Of a DNA stretch of 64,000 bases, positions 11,881 to 22,200 are shown one piece after another. Where the stretch lies: positions 1,994,001 to 2,058,000 of the forward strand of contig NC_045150.1 of the NCBI RefSeq assembly GCF_008831285.2. The letters run 5' to 3'. The translations under genes and the position numbers were made by a program. The notes beneath the pieces were generated by a model. It did not search any database, had not been told where the DNA came from, and was given only the letters and a program-made list of their open reading frames with translations. Within the stretch, counting starts at the first letter, position 1; the number at the start of each line of letters is the position of its first letter. The DNA is from Nymphaea colorata (Eukaryota > Streptophyta > Magnoliopsida > Nymphaeales > Nymphaeaceae).

Positions 11881-11912
11881 GCACCCGACTCAAGTCTACA
11901 AGAGTCGGGTGC
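11881..11912. repeat. Perfect 11-bp inverted repeat (hairpin)
   Basis: GCACCCGACTC, a 10-bp loop, then GAGTCGGGTGC. Further copies of the gactcgggtgcg motif, in both orientations, lie at about 11857 and 11951-11980, giving a small palindromic repeat cluster next to the truncated LTR. Confidence 0.7.
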
Positions 11913-12317
11913 GGCTGACTGCACCCGATCATTTCTGTTCATTTTGGACACGCACCCGACTCGTGTTTGACTCGAGTCGGGAGTGGTCAAACATCGTCAA
12001 GCCTATTTTTGTCCTTTTTTTATTTTTTATTTTAAAAATTTAATATTAAAAGGAGTGTTTAATATGTTTTTTCATTTCTGTGTTCTATCATGGTTTTGTT
12101 GCTTTTTGTTTACTTGTTTAATGTTTGTACTTTGTGAGAATGTTAATGCTTAATATGTTACATTCATATACACAATACATTATAACCTATAAGTATGTAT
12201 ATATAATATTCATATATAATTTATCCATAAACTTTGTAGTGTAGAGTGTATAGACTATAGTGTGTACTCCAAATTTATTAATTCTTATATGTGTGTGTGC
12301 TTGTGTGCTTGTGTGTG

Positions 12318-12354
<37 letters not shown>

Positions 12355-12755
12355 CATAGTCACAGAAAACACATTTTTTTTTTTTAAAAACGCGATATAT
12401 TAGCTAGCCGTTTAAAACTTTAAAAAAGCACATTTTTTTGGGAAGAAATTTTAAAAATGAAAAGCACACATTTATAACGCGCTTTTTTTGCGCTTTTTCA
12501 GTTTTCTTTCAGTTTTTCATTTTGTTCAGCTTTTTAATGTCAAACAGTTTTTTTCATTTTTTATTTTTTATTTGTTGCAAATCTTCTTATCTTTTGATGT
12601 TTGTGTTATTAGTTTCTCACTTATTTTATTTATCCTTCATTTTTAGTTTTTTAAGTTTCTTAAAAATTTATCGTATTTTTTCTGTTTTTTTCAAGCTCGT
12701 TGTAACTTAGCAAAAACCTCGCCGTTTAAACACTGAGACATTATTTATGACTATG
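12355..12755. mobile_element. MITE-like element, copy 1
   Basis: 401 bp bounded by inverted ends: CATAGTCACAGAAAAC at the left and, reading inward from the right, CATAGTCATAAATAATG. It is flanked on both sides by (TA)n, consistent with a TA-type target. The interior is T-rich with no coding sequence. Closely related to 13414-13801 and to a truncated inverted relative near 51402. Confidence 0.6.
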
Positions 12756-13413
12756 ATATATATATATATATATATTATAATAAATTAACAATAACTAATA
12801 AATATTGTCACCGCATTGCGGCACCAAAATTTTTGGGGATGTGCCCCACCGGTACCATATGTTATACATGTGTGTGTGTGTAATATGTATATATGCACAA
12901 ATACATATATGTTACATATATTATATACATAAATATGTCATTAATGTTGCGTGTATATATTGCAATATGTTATTTATGTCCATATATATATTAAAAAATA
13001 GTTGTTTGTACAAATAGCATTTACGACAATATATATTATAACATATGCGTATATATTATAATGTAACAACATATATAATACCTACATTATGTATACATGT
13101 ATATGTATATAATGTATATATGTGCATATATACAGATCTATATCGTATGTACGCATATATATATATATATATATATATATCGTTTGTGAGTGTATATATA
13201 TATATGTGTGTATGGTACAAACATGTACCATATATGTATGCACATATATACATATGTATATATGCATATATATAATATATCATATATGTATATTACATCA
13301 ATACGTAAATATAAATATACATATGCACGTTATGCATACAATATTATATTATTGTATATGTCATATATGTATATATTGTACATACATATGTCATATATGT
13401 ATATATTGAATTA

Positions 13414-13799
13414 CATAGTCACGGAAACCACGTTTTTTTTGAAAAAAAAACGCGATAAATTACCTAGCCGCTTAAAACTAAAAAAAATATGTTTTTTGGA
13501 AAAAAAATTAAAAATATAAAGCACGCGTTTTTTTCAGTTTGCTTTCAGTTTTTTCATTTTATTCAGTTTTTTAAATGTCAAACAGTTTTTTTTTTCATTT
13601 TCTATTTTTTATTTGTTGCAAATTTTCTTATCTTTTGATGTTTGTGTTGTTAGTTTCTCACTTATTTTATTTATCCTTCATTTTTAGTTTTTTAAGTTTT
13701 TTAAAAAATTACCGTTCTTTTTCTATTTTTTCAAGCACGCCGTATTTTTACCTTAGAAAAATCTCGCCGTTTAAAGCTCCGAGACGTTATTTGTGACTA

Positions 13800-13801
<2 letters not shown>
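13414..13801. mobile_element. MITE-like element, copy 2
   Basis: 388 bp. Left end CATAGTCACGGAAACCACG, right end read inward CATAGTCACAAATAACGTC, so the terminal inverted repeat is longer and better conserved than in copy 1. The interior shares the cgcgata, T-rich and tcgccgtttaaa blocks with copy 1. Confidence 0.62.
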
Positions 13802-13841
<40 letters not shown>

Positions 13842-14222
13842 ATAATAACAAATAAATATTCTCACGGCATTGCCACACCTAAATTTTTGGGGATGTGCCG
13901 CCTGACACCATATGTTATACATGTGTGTGTGTGTGTGTATATATATATATGTTAAACGTGTGTTTGTGTGTGTGTGTATATAATGTGTATATATGTACAA
14001 ATACGTATATGTTACATATATTATATACATATATATGTTATTAATGTTACGTGTACACATTATAATATGTTATTTAGGTCCATATGTATATAAAAAATAG
14101 TTGTTTATACAAATAACTTTTGCGACAATATATATTATATACATATACCTATATATTATAATGTATCAACATATATAATACCTACATTATGTATACATGT
14201 ATATGTATATAATGTATATATA

Positions 14223-14280
<58 letters not shown>

Positions 14281-14529
14281 GTTTGTGAGTGTATATATAT
14301 GTGTGTGTGTGTGTGTGCGTGTGTATTTGGTACAGATATGTACCATATACGTATGCACATATATACATATGTATATATACATATATATAATATATCATAT
14401 ATGTATATTACATAAATACGTACATATAAATATACGTATGCACGTTATGCAAACAACATTATATGTTTGTATATGTCATATATGTATATATTGTACACAC
14501 GTATAATATATATGTACATATATGCAGTG

Positions 14530-14890
14530 TTGTACGTATCGTATGATACATGGCCATATCGTACGACACAGGGCCATATCATACAATATGTATCGTCGCG
14601 TTTAAAAAATGTGATATGATACAACACCTGTATCGTACGGTTATGATACAGGCACCGTATCGTACGATACGGTTACTATATGGCTACAATACGAGTACGA
14701 GATGGTTACAATACGGTTATGATATATTATGATACGGTTATGATACGTTATGATACAGGTACAATACGGTAATTTTTACTGTTTTTGTTAGAATTTTTTA
14801 TATTTTTTCTGATTATTTAAAAAAACGATACGGTTACCATACGGTGTATCTAAAATCCGAAACGATACAGCTTACCATACGCTTTTTACA
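14530..14890. repeat. Cluster of gatacggtta / cgtatcgtacgatac repeats
   Basis: Short palindromic words (cgtacg, gtatcgtacgatac) and tandem tgatacggtta-type units recur throughout. A related cluster lies at 44150-44330. No gene is seen. It may be part of a dispersed non-autonomous element, but no ends could be placed. Confidence 0.6.
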
Positions 14891-14989
14891 ACGTTGCATA
14901 CTATACACCTGAACTCTTCTGCCATACCTGTTATCCCACAGGCAATTCTCATTCGTCAAAGATTGATCTAAAAACTCTTCTGCTTGTAC

Positions 14990-15135
14990 AAATTTGACAC
15001 TTACAAGTGCTGCAGGTTCTTTTGGGATTAAAGCTTGCACACTATACACCTGAATTGAACCATCTTTAAGTTCCTCCCATACACTTGCATCATTTTGAGG
15101 GAACAAAACTAAGTGACCACCTGAAATTCACCAAT
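14990..15135 (-). pseudogene. Unrecognised exon-like fragment
   Basis: On the minus strand an open stretch after an acceptor-like ttcag reads HLVLFPQNDASVWEELKDG and continues open through IPKEPAALVSVKFVQAEEF. A donor-like gt follows DGSIQ. The composition is protein-like rather than repeat-like. A short block (actatacacctgaa) recurs 150 bp downstream. I do not recognise the protein, and no other exon of it is evident nearby. It sits beside pseudogenes on the same strand and is probably a relic. Confidence 0.3.
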
Positions 15136-15139
15136 TCCA

Positions 15140-16115
15140 CAAAAATATATACACAAAGAACAACACTTGGACACTTATTTGTGGACGTTGATCATGTTTG
15201 GCAAAAGTTAGCCTAACGTACAATGAAACAGTTGTTGGGAACTTCCTTTATTCAAAAGAAAGTCAGAAACATGTATACAGAAACCCCTTTCGGCTATACA
15301 CATTATGGCATTAACTATCTATTCACTGATGGGTCTCACGTCTCTCACTCCTCCAACAAGGGCATGTATTCGCTGCATCCATCCATTGCTAAATCAACAA
15401 GCAAAAGATCACATGCTTCCTGCCATGGAACCTACTTAGCCATTATTAATTTCCTGCTTACCGCTTAACCGCTCTCAATTTCCTTTGTATTTTCTTTCAC
15501 GTAGTTCCTCAAACCTGTCTCCTACCTTCTACAGCATCCCATTACATTTTTTCATCCAACACCATTGGCTGATCACCAAAATGAAATTGCAGCCATCAAA
15601 GACAATATCAAGGCTTGACTCCAATTGGGATTTTAAAAGTGCCCCCAATGTTATAGTGCTCCAAGATAAGGATAGCGACATTGTGTCAATTATCTAATTT
15701 ATTTTCCCTCCCCTTTTCGTCTTTGAGAAGGACCTTCTCAAGAGATGAAAGAATGTTATATGCATAGCCATAGGATTGTGCACATTGAGATATTATATAT
15801 TGGTCACCAATAAACCCCAGCGCCTAGGCAATGAGGTGCACATGGTGTGCCTAGGTCGTCTAGGCAACTATATAACTAAGCAAAAAAGGAAGAGAAAGGG
15901 TGCTGGAGAGATTTAAAATTGACCCCATGCTAGTGGAAAAGTAAACCTATATAAAAGTTAAAATAGAAGCCTCTTCATACAATAGAACACCAGTATAAGA
16001 TGATAACCCATTCCACATCCACTTGGGATTGTATGGTAATTTATACAGCAGCCAACCTTACAAGAGAGTCTATTTTTCTGAGAAAGTGCCATAGAATAGC
16101 TCTGTGGTCTGTTCT
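15140..16115. other. No supported gene; degenerate sequence
   Basis: Short open frames only. Around 15820-15860 is a cgcctaggca/tgcctagg repeat-like stretch. Around 15960-16110 the minus strand could hold further decayed exon sequence of U-box copy B, but frames are broken and I could not align it. Confidence 0.4.
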
Positions 16116-17057
16116 TCAACCACCTAGAAACTGCGTATGTAACTTCCAGCTCACAACCACGAAGCTCAACCACGATCTGTTTTTCGGGTGGTAAGAGGAA
16201 ATCTGACCAAGAGCAATGAGAGCATGTCTCCTTGCTAGTAGGTTCTCACTGCATGCCATTCTTATTAATGAAGTGGTTGCTCTTTTGGTGACGTGTAACT
16301 TGCTCTCATTTCTCATAACTACTTGGCCAAGATAATTTGCCATGTCCACCTGCATGTCCTCTAGACCTGTTTCCGAAAGTTGAGTCATTCATCAGATATC
16401 CATCATTGTATTGAAAACAGTTTTTTCCAAATTCAAAGCCCAAAAGCTCTGCACCTTCCAAAAAATGGATCCATAGATAATCTTTTTCTGTAGACAGAAT
16501 GCTTTTGTGTTCTCAACATTTTCCTCACAAAGCAAACATCATTTCTTAGAAACAGAGGTTTGTTTGCTGGTTTTTGGAAAAATACCTTTTTTTTATGCTC
16601 CTTTTTGTTTTAGATGAAGCTTTGCTGAGGGAGAGGATTGACTTTTGTAGGCTGTTCTGCCGAAAATTTTGGGCAGAAAATGTGGCAAATTTTTGGTCTT
16701 CACATTTTTCTTCCTACTGACAGGACACAGAAATACATGATACATGCATACCTACATCTAGTTTTTGGTCACTTCTGGCGATTGCATATCCCTGTGTGAA
16801 TATGCAAATGACACTGTAGAGTAGTTGAGAAAACGCAGGTGCAGTCAAGTGATTAGGATGCAATCCAGTCTATAGTTATCAAGTGCATACCTTCAATCAG
16901 GTTGATGAGAAGAGGTTCCAAAAGTCTATTTTCTGCCATGATCTTGATGTTTTTTGGACACTTCACCAAGTTGTTTAGGGGGTCATGTTTGATTTTTCAG
17001 CTACCATTGAATTAGAATGGCACCAGGCCTGGAGCCAATTTTCTCACATAAAGATAA
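16116..17057 (-). pseudogene. U-box/ARM protein (PUB43/44-like) pseudogene, copy B
   Basis: Minus strand. The first exon piece (17057-16891) encodes the same ARM segment as copy A (NLVKCPKN, IKIMAENRLLEPLL, LIEG). Then comes an intron (16890 to about 16385) that is the inverted counterpart of 4076-4545. The next exon (about 16373-16160) is absent from copy A: MANYLGQVVMRNESKL, VTKRATTSLIRMACSEN and RRHALIALGQISSYHP, a further ARM repeat of PUB43/44 proteins. The reading frame fails after SSYHPKN. Copy B ends abruptly at 17057, inside the exon, next to a second copy of sequence seen at 20914. Non-functional. Confidence 0.75.
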
Positions 17058-17300
17058 ATTGTTCTTGTTGAGGAAACGTGCTTGGCTTTGGTATTTAAAG
17101 TTTTATGTATTTTGGAATTTGACATTAGGTAGCTTTCTGAATTTTTAAAATTTTGTTGGACTCTTTATCTAAAGGGTTAAACATAACCCTAACCCTTATT
17201 TAGTCTAATGGAAAAGGAGCAGCCGTAAGATTGATGACTGCTACCTATTCTCTCCTCATTCCTCACGTTCTTCTCTTCTCCCTCTTCTCTATCTGTCTAT

Positions 17301-17364
17301 GTAATAATATATAATCTCGTATATATTATTACATTACACTAGTTGTGATTTACAGGTACATTAA

Positions 17365-17459
<95 letters not shown>

Positions 17460-17552
17460 ATGTACATATACATATAATAATATGTACTACTTATTTTATA
17501 ATATTATTATTATATAAAATATATGTATGATACATACATATTCTAATACGTA

Positions 17553-17602
<50 letters not shown>

Positions 17603-17606
17603 ATAT
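17301..17606. repeat. AT block 1, with (AT)n and (GT)n
   Basis: Starts gtaataatatataatc and contains a (TA)n run of about 70 bp from 17371, a (GT)n tail to 17458, and taatacgtaatgtat before a second (TA)n. The same order of words occurs at 19659-19860, so the chlorophyllide a oxygenase pseudogene is bracketed by direct copies of this block. Confidence 0.75.
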
Positions 17607-17608
17607 TC

Positions 17609-19430
17609 CACACAAGCCAGTTCCAAACAATTTGCCCCATTGATCATCCGCTCTTGCTGACCTTCCACAATCCTTAGATCCTCATTTAAGACCTGCATGC
17701 AGTGTCTGATCAGTTCTAACATGAAATTCCAGAAGCGACAGTGATGTCATTTTATGGCTACAATTTATGCAACCATTAGGTCATGCAAACAGCAAAATCT
17801 TGTCGGAATGGTTACCATAGGCATGCTGGTTTGGGATACAGCTGCAGTTAGAAGTTACCTTAGGAGCCAAGAAACACATTTGGATGATTGTCTCAACTGC
17901 AGTGAAAACAAAGACCAATCTGGTATGATTGATCAGAAAACATACGAATGGAACACCTAACAGTCTCTAGAAAGACAACATAGGTATGCAAACAGCGGTT
18001 TCTATGTGAGAATGTGAACACAATCACCATTTCCACATTTCTCTGAAGGAGAGAAGGGGTTCATCTTCTCTGCTAAATACTCTGCATGCGTGTATGTACA
18101 AAAATGCATTGCTAAGTTTCTTTGATAAAGAGGAGATGACTTGCCTTTTCTGCAAAATGCCTCCACAGAATTTGCATGAAGGGGAGGTGTTGGAGAAATG
18201 GAGCAAAATCAAAAGACATCCTGTATAAAAGTCGTGTTTTCTGCCTTGTTGAAGGAAGACACACGTGGAGTTGATGTAGATGGGTGGAGCACTGCCTCGT
18301 GTTCTGTCCCTCAACCTCCCTGGCTTAGAAATTCGGATGGCTGATATTACCATACAAGGTGGCCCGAACTCCATGTCAATTGGATACGGATCCCAATGCC
18401 CTTGTAGTCCATTTCCTGGTGTTAGGAACTTCACTAGGCTGCAAAGGTCAGTGCAGCTTCAAAGTGAACAAAACAAGAATTCTATGACATTTCCTTTTCC
18501 TAATCAAACATTTAATCACAAGGATTTCTTAAAATGAAGTTCAGCAAATAGACCTTGGTACGCTGCATCCTTTTGCAAAGGTAGATGTGTGAGTGAATGG
18601 TGCATGTGCAAGATCCAAAATATTGTCTATAGGCAGCCCATGCTCAATAGGTATCCCCATTGTTATCTGAAAGAACACCACAATGTAAAACATATATGTA
18701 TCATGCTACTACAACAAGGACAAACTTGATATATGTGAATCCATAAATTTTCATCAATTCAATTTTATGGAATGCCCTGTGGTGGATCACATGTATACAC
18801 TGCTCTAACTTGGCAATGTGCAGACAATCCTACAGTATGGTAGACCATTAACTCCGCATGGATCACAAATCTTGGTGGAGGTTTCAAAGAAGGAAGGGTG
18901 GCTGCAGGAGGTGCATCTCCAGGCCAGATCCACACAAATCCATCCTGTTCAAAGCATGGTAGAGATCTTATTCGTATATCCAGCAACCTTGCTGATGGCA
19001 TTTTCTGACATTTGCCATCAGTTGAAACTCCCAACCTAAGGCAAACGGATTGCTTAGTCAACAGAAGAAAGTTGGGTCCTGTCTTAACAAGAACTTCAGC
19101 AAATGCACGATAAACATGTTGCACTTTCAACGATGTACTTGAGAATTTTTAGAAATTTTCACAAACTATCAACAGAAAAGCTTCAAGTTAGTCTGGACAG
19201 CTGTATTGCAAAATAAGAATTACTCGAACCTGATTGAGTTTCCACTAAGGAAAGTTTAATATAGTTTCTTCCACTGTACTAACCATGGTAAGGGCACTGG
19301 ATATTTCCATCAACTACAGAACCAAGATGAAGAGGACAAGATCTGCGGGCACATGTATTTGGACACAGCCAACTTTTCCATCTTTCTCACGAAACCACAC
19401 CCATGGCTCCTCAAAGCAGTCTATCAGAAT
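17609..19430 (-). pseudogene. CAO: Chlorophyllide a oxygenase pseudogene (3' exons)
   Basis: The intact enzyme is a plastid Rieske mononuclear-iron oxygenase converting chlorophyllide a to b. Exons on the minus strand: about 19424-19284 ([21 protein letters not shown], then after a 1-bp loss [15 protein letters not shown] and CPYHG); 19035 to about 18830 (STDGKCQKMPSARLLDI, LPCFEQDGFVWIWPGD, PPAATLPSLKPPP); about 18440-18144 (FLTPGNGLQGHWDPYPIDME, ISKPGRLR, then after another shift HLHQLHVCLPSTRQKTRLLY and FMQILWRHFAEK); and 17698-17609 (VLNEDLRIVEGQQERMING). The Rieske CXH reads CAR, so an iron-sulfur ligand is lost. Frames are broken at the start of the second exon (after the TGGGAG of the W-E codons) and in other places, and the mono-iron region is unrecognisable near 18800. 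N-terminal exons and the last residues are missing, the latter at the (TA)n boundary. Splice borders are still visible. Confidence 0.88.
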
Positions 19431-19658
19431 TTGAATCAAAATAAACAGCATATGTTGTCGTTCTGAATTTGATTACTCTTATGGCAAGGATATTAAAATC
19501 CTGCACTAAAATATCTATACCAAGCCATGTTGGAATGCACAGGGCTTTTCAGCTGCATTTGCATAGATCTACTACTGTGACTGTCCTGATATTGGTAAAC
19601 ATATGAGAGGAAACATTTGTCCAATGCTGCAGTGTATATATTATTATGCAGTATACAC

Positions 19659-20270
19659 ATAATAATATATAATCTTGTATATACTATTACATTATACAAG
19701 TTGTGATTTATAGGTACATTAAATAAATTTATATATATATGTAAATATATGATATGTACATATACAATAATAATATGTATACTTATTTTATAATAATATT
19801 ATTATATTAAATATATGTATGATACATATATGTTGTAATATGTAATGTATATATATTCTACATATTATATATATACTATATGTAATATTGTACAATATAT
19901 AATATATATTATATACATATTGTATGTTAATAAACATGTAACATTATATATACATAATAAGTTATTACGTATAACATAATTTATACACGTATTATATTGC
20001 ATAATGTATATAATTATAGTAACATCTATTAATGATATATTACTAGAACAATAATGTATATGTATAATATACAATATATTATATTATGTATTATATGTTA
20101 AATGTATAATATATATATGTCATATTTTAAAATAATGTATATGTATAAAAAATATTATATATATAATTTAGGCATATATGTATATATATATATATATTTT
20201 TTAATATATATATATATAGAGAGAGAGAGAGATATATATACATATATATATATATATATCACGACTGCAG
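19659..20270. repeat. AT block 2 and extended (AT)-rich tract
   Basis: 19659-19860 repeats AT block 1 in the same orientation (aataatatataatcttgta, ttgtgatttataggtac, attaaataaa, atatgtatgatacata). It continues into 400 bp of almost pure A/T with a (GA)n patch at about 20218-20231. No gene. Confidence 0.72.
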
Positions 20271-20487
20271 TCTTTCTCTCCACTGAAGCAATGTTAAGAG
20301 AAGCATTAGGCTTAACAAAAGAATTTGAAACTGCAATATATCAGCAAGATGATCCCTATATCAAATCACTTAGTTTGATCAATTTTGAACCATGTAATTT
20401 GTCAATGGTAAGGCATACATGCAAAAACAAACAATGTGGACAAAGAGGTAAAGAGCATTCATCCATGAAAGTGTTTCCTTGTTGAAA

Positions 20488-21445
20488 AAGTTCTTGAAAG
20501 ATTTCCTTGGGAAGCTGGAAACAATGATGTAGTCTGACGTAGGCACTACCATGTCAAATTTTCAAACCGTGTTTCTTTCTAAATGGGCCTGAAAGCAAAC
20601 ACAGTTGTAAAAGCTCCACAAAATCTTCGGTTTTTTTCTTCCCCTTTTTCTGCTGGTTTTGTTTGTTATATGGTCAAACAAGTGGAACACAACTTTGTTT
20701 TGAACAGAAATTTTGTTAACTCGTTAAACTGTCAAGTGCATACCTTCAATCAGGTTGCTGAGAAGAGGTTCCAAAGTCCATTTTCTGCCATGATCTTGAT
20801 AGTTTTTGGACACTTCACCAAGTTGTTTGGGTCATGTTTGCTTTTTCAGCTACCATTCAATCAGAATGGCACCAGGCCTGGAGCCAATTTTCTCACATAA
20901 AGATAAATTGTTCTTTGATAGCTCTAGCAACAATGACACTGCTGCAAGCTGTTCCCGTGGAATTGACGAGTCTTACTGCTAATGGGATTGCATGTGTTTG
21001 AGAAATCAATTCCTGCAACATGAAGAAAGTTTGTGAGCAAGCAAAAATGTTAGCAAGCAATACAACTTTCAACAATTGAAGATGAAAAGTTTCCAACAGA
21101 GAGAGCTTAGTAAGATCAGACCTTTTCTTTGTCTTCCTTTGCTAGTAACCGTAATGTCTCCAGTGCCTCCAGTAAAGGTTATCTGGAAGAATTTCCAAGT
21201 TCTTGAAAGATTTCCTTGGCAAGCTGGGAATGATGATGTAGTCTGACACTACCATGTCAAATTTTCAACTGTCTTTCTTTCTAAATGGGCCTGAAAGCAA
21301 ACACGGTTGTTAAATATCCACAAAATCTTTAGTTTTATTCTTCCTCTTTTTGAATAAAAAAGAGAATGCGGGCTTTGTTCGTTATATGGTCAAATAAGTG
21401 GAACACAACTTTGTTTTGAACAGAAATTTTGTTACCTCGTTAAAC
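20488..21445 (-). pseudogene. U-box/ARM pseudogene, copy C, with internal duplication
   Basis: Minus strand. 21018-20741 matches the copy A exon: acceptor, QELISQTHAIPLAVRL, then a deleted/shifted stretch where copy A has GEELAAVSLLLELSKN, then LSLCEKIGS-type sequence through LIEG, with the donor at about 20743. The intron-like flank is present twice: 20488-20735 and 21198-21445 share tgaaagatttccttgg, tgtcaaattttcaa, ctaaatgggcctgaaagcaa, aacacaactttgttttga and ctcgttaaactgtca. The exon therefore sits between two copies of its own upstream flank. Non-functional. Confidence 0.72.
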
Positions 21446-22200
21446 TGTCAGTTATATAGAACAAACTTTATGGCATTATCTCTCTTCTGTCAGTTTGTTT
21501 TTGTCATATCTTGAGATTTCACATTGAGAAACAGAAGCATGGTTCAGATAATACATAACAGCACTTTGAAAAAGTAATATAATGAGAAAGTTCTTTTTGT
21601 ACAACCACCTTTTCAACTTCTACTTGAGCAGGAGTGCACGAACTGATGGTGGAATCCATGTCTGCCCATTTTCTTAAACGTATAGATAGATGTATTGCTG
21701 AAATGGAGACTAGGAAGCCAAAAGTGAGATCCCAAGTTCAGTGTAAGCATTCTTTGTTACTGGAATTGACTTGAGTGACTCAAACATCTCAAAATAAGCA
21801 GGCTATTGGTATCATACTGTTTATTCCTTTGTCAGAAATGCTCTTGATTTTTTAACTTCATACAGGAAGAAACCAGAGTTGAGAATGGTCAGCTTTCCTA
21901 CTGTTCTCAGGAAGAAAAAAAAATGAGATCCTTTTTGTTGTATCAAACATGAGATGCAAAATAGAAAGCAGCATTTAGATTTTAGAGATAAAAAGTAGAC
22001 CCTATCAGCATTATTTCTTTTATACAGTTCTTTAATGTCAATCAGAAGTGCCAGTGTTAAGCAGATGCCATTGACTTTGATCTAACTGGATCCAGTCTAA
22101 ATTCATAGTCACATGCCATCCAGATCCACACATCCTTATGTACTGCATTTCAACATATTTTCTGTTAGCTGAACATATTTTAATGAGAATTATGGCACGA
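21446..22200. other. No supported gene
   Basis: Short frames only on both strands. AT-rich sequence without recognisable motifs or terminal repeats. Confidence 0.4.

Larger units (their letters stand above)
12355..14540. repeat. Two-unit tandem duplication, about 1.06 kb period
   Basis: Unit 1 (12355 to about 13413) and unit 2 (13414 to about 14540) share, in order, the MITE-like element, a (TA)n tract, the block ending tttttggggatgtgcc (12827-12845 against 13879-13897), (GT)n tracts, ttgtttatac-type sequence and nearly the same AT-rich tail. Length differences come mainly from microsatellite tracts. Long open frames here encode only Tyr/Ile/Cys runs and are not genes. Confidence 0.75.

Noticed and set aside
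13045-14506. Many overlapping frames of Tyr/Ile/Met/Cys on both strands
   Set aside because: They translate (TA)n, (GT)n and atgtatat repeats, are open on both strands at once and have no protein features.
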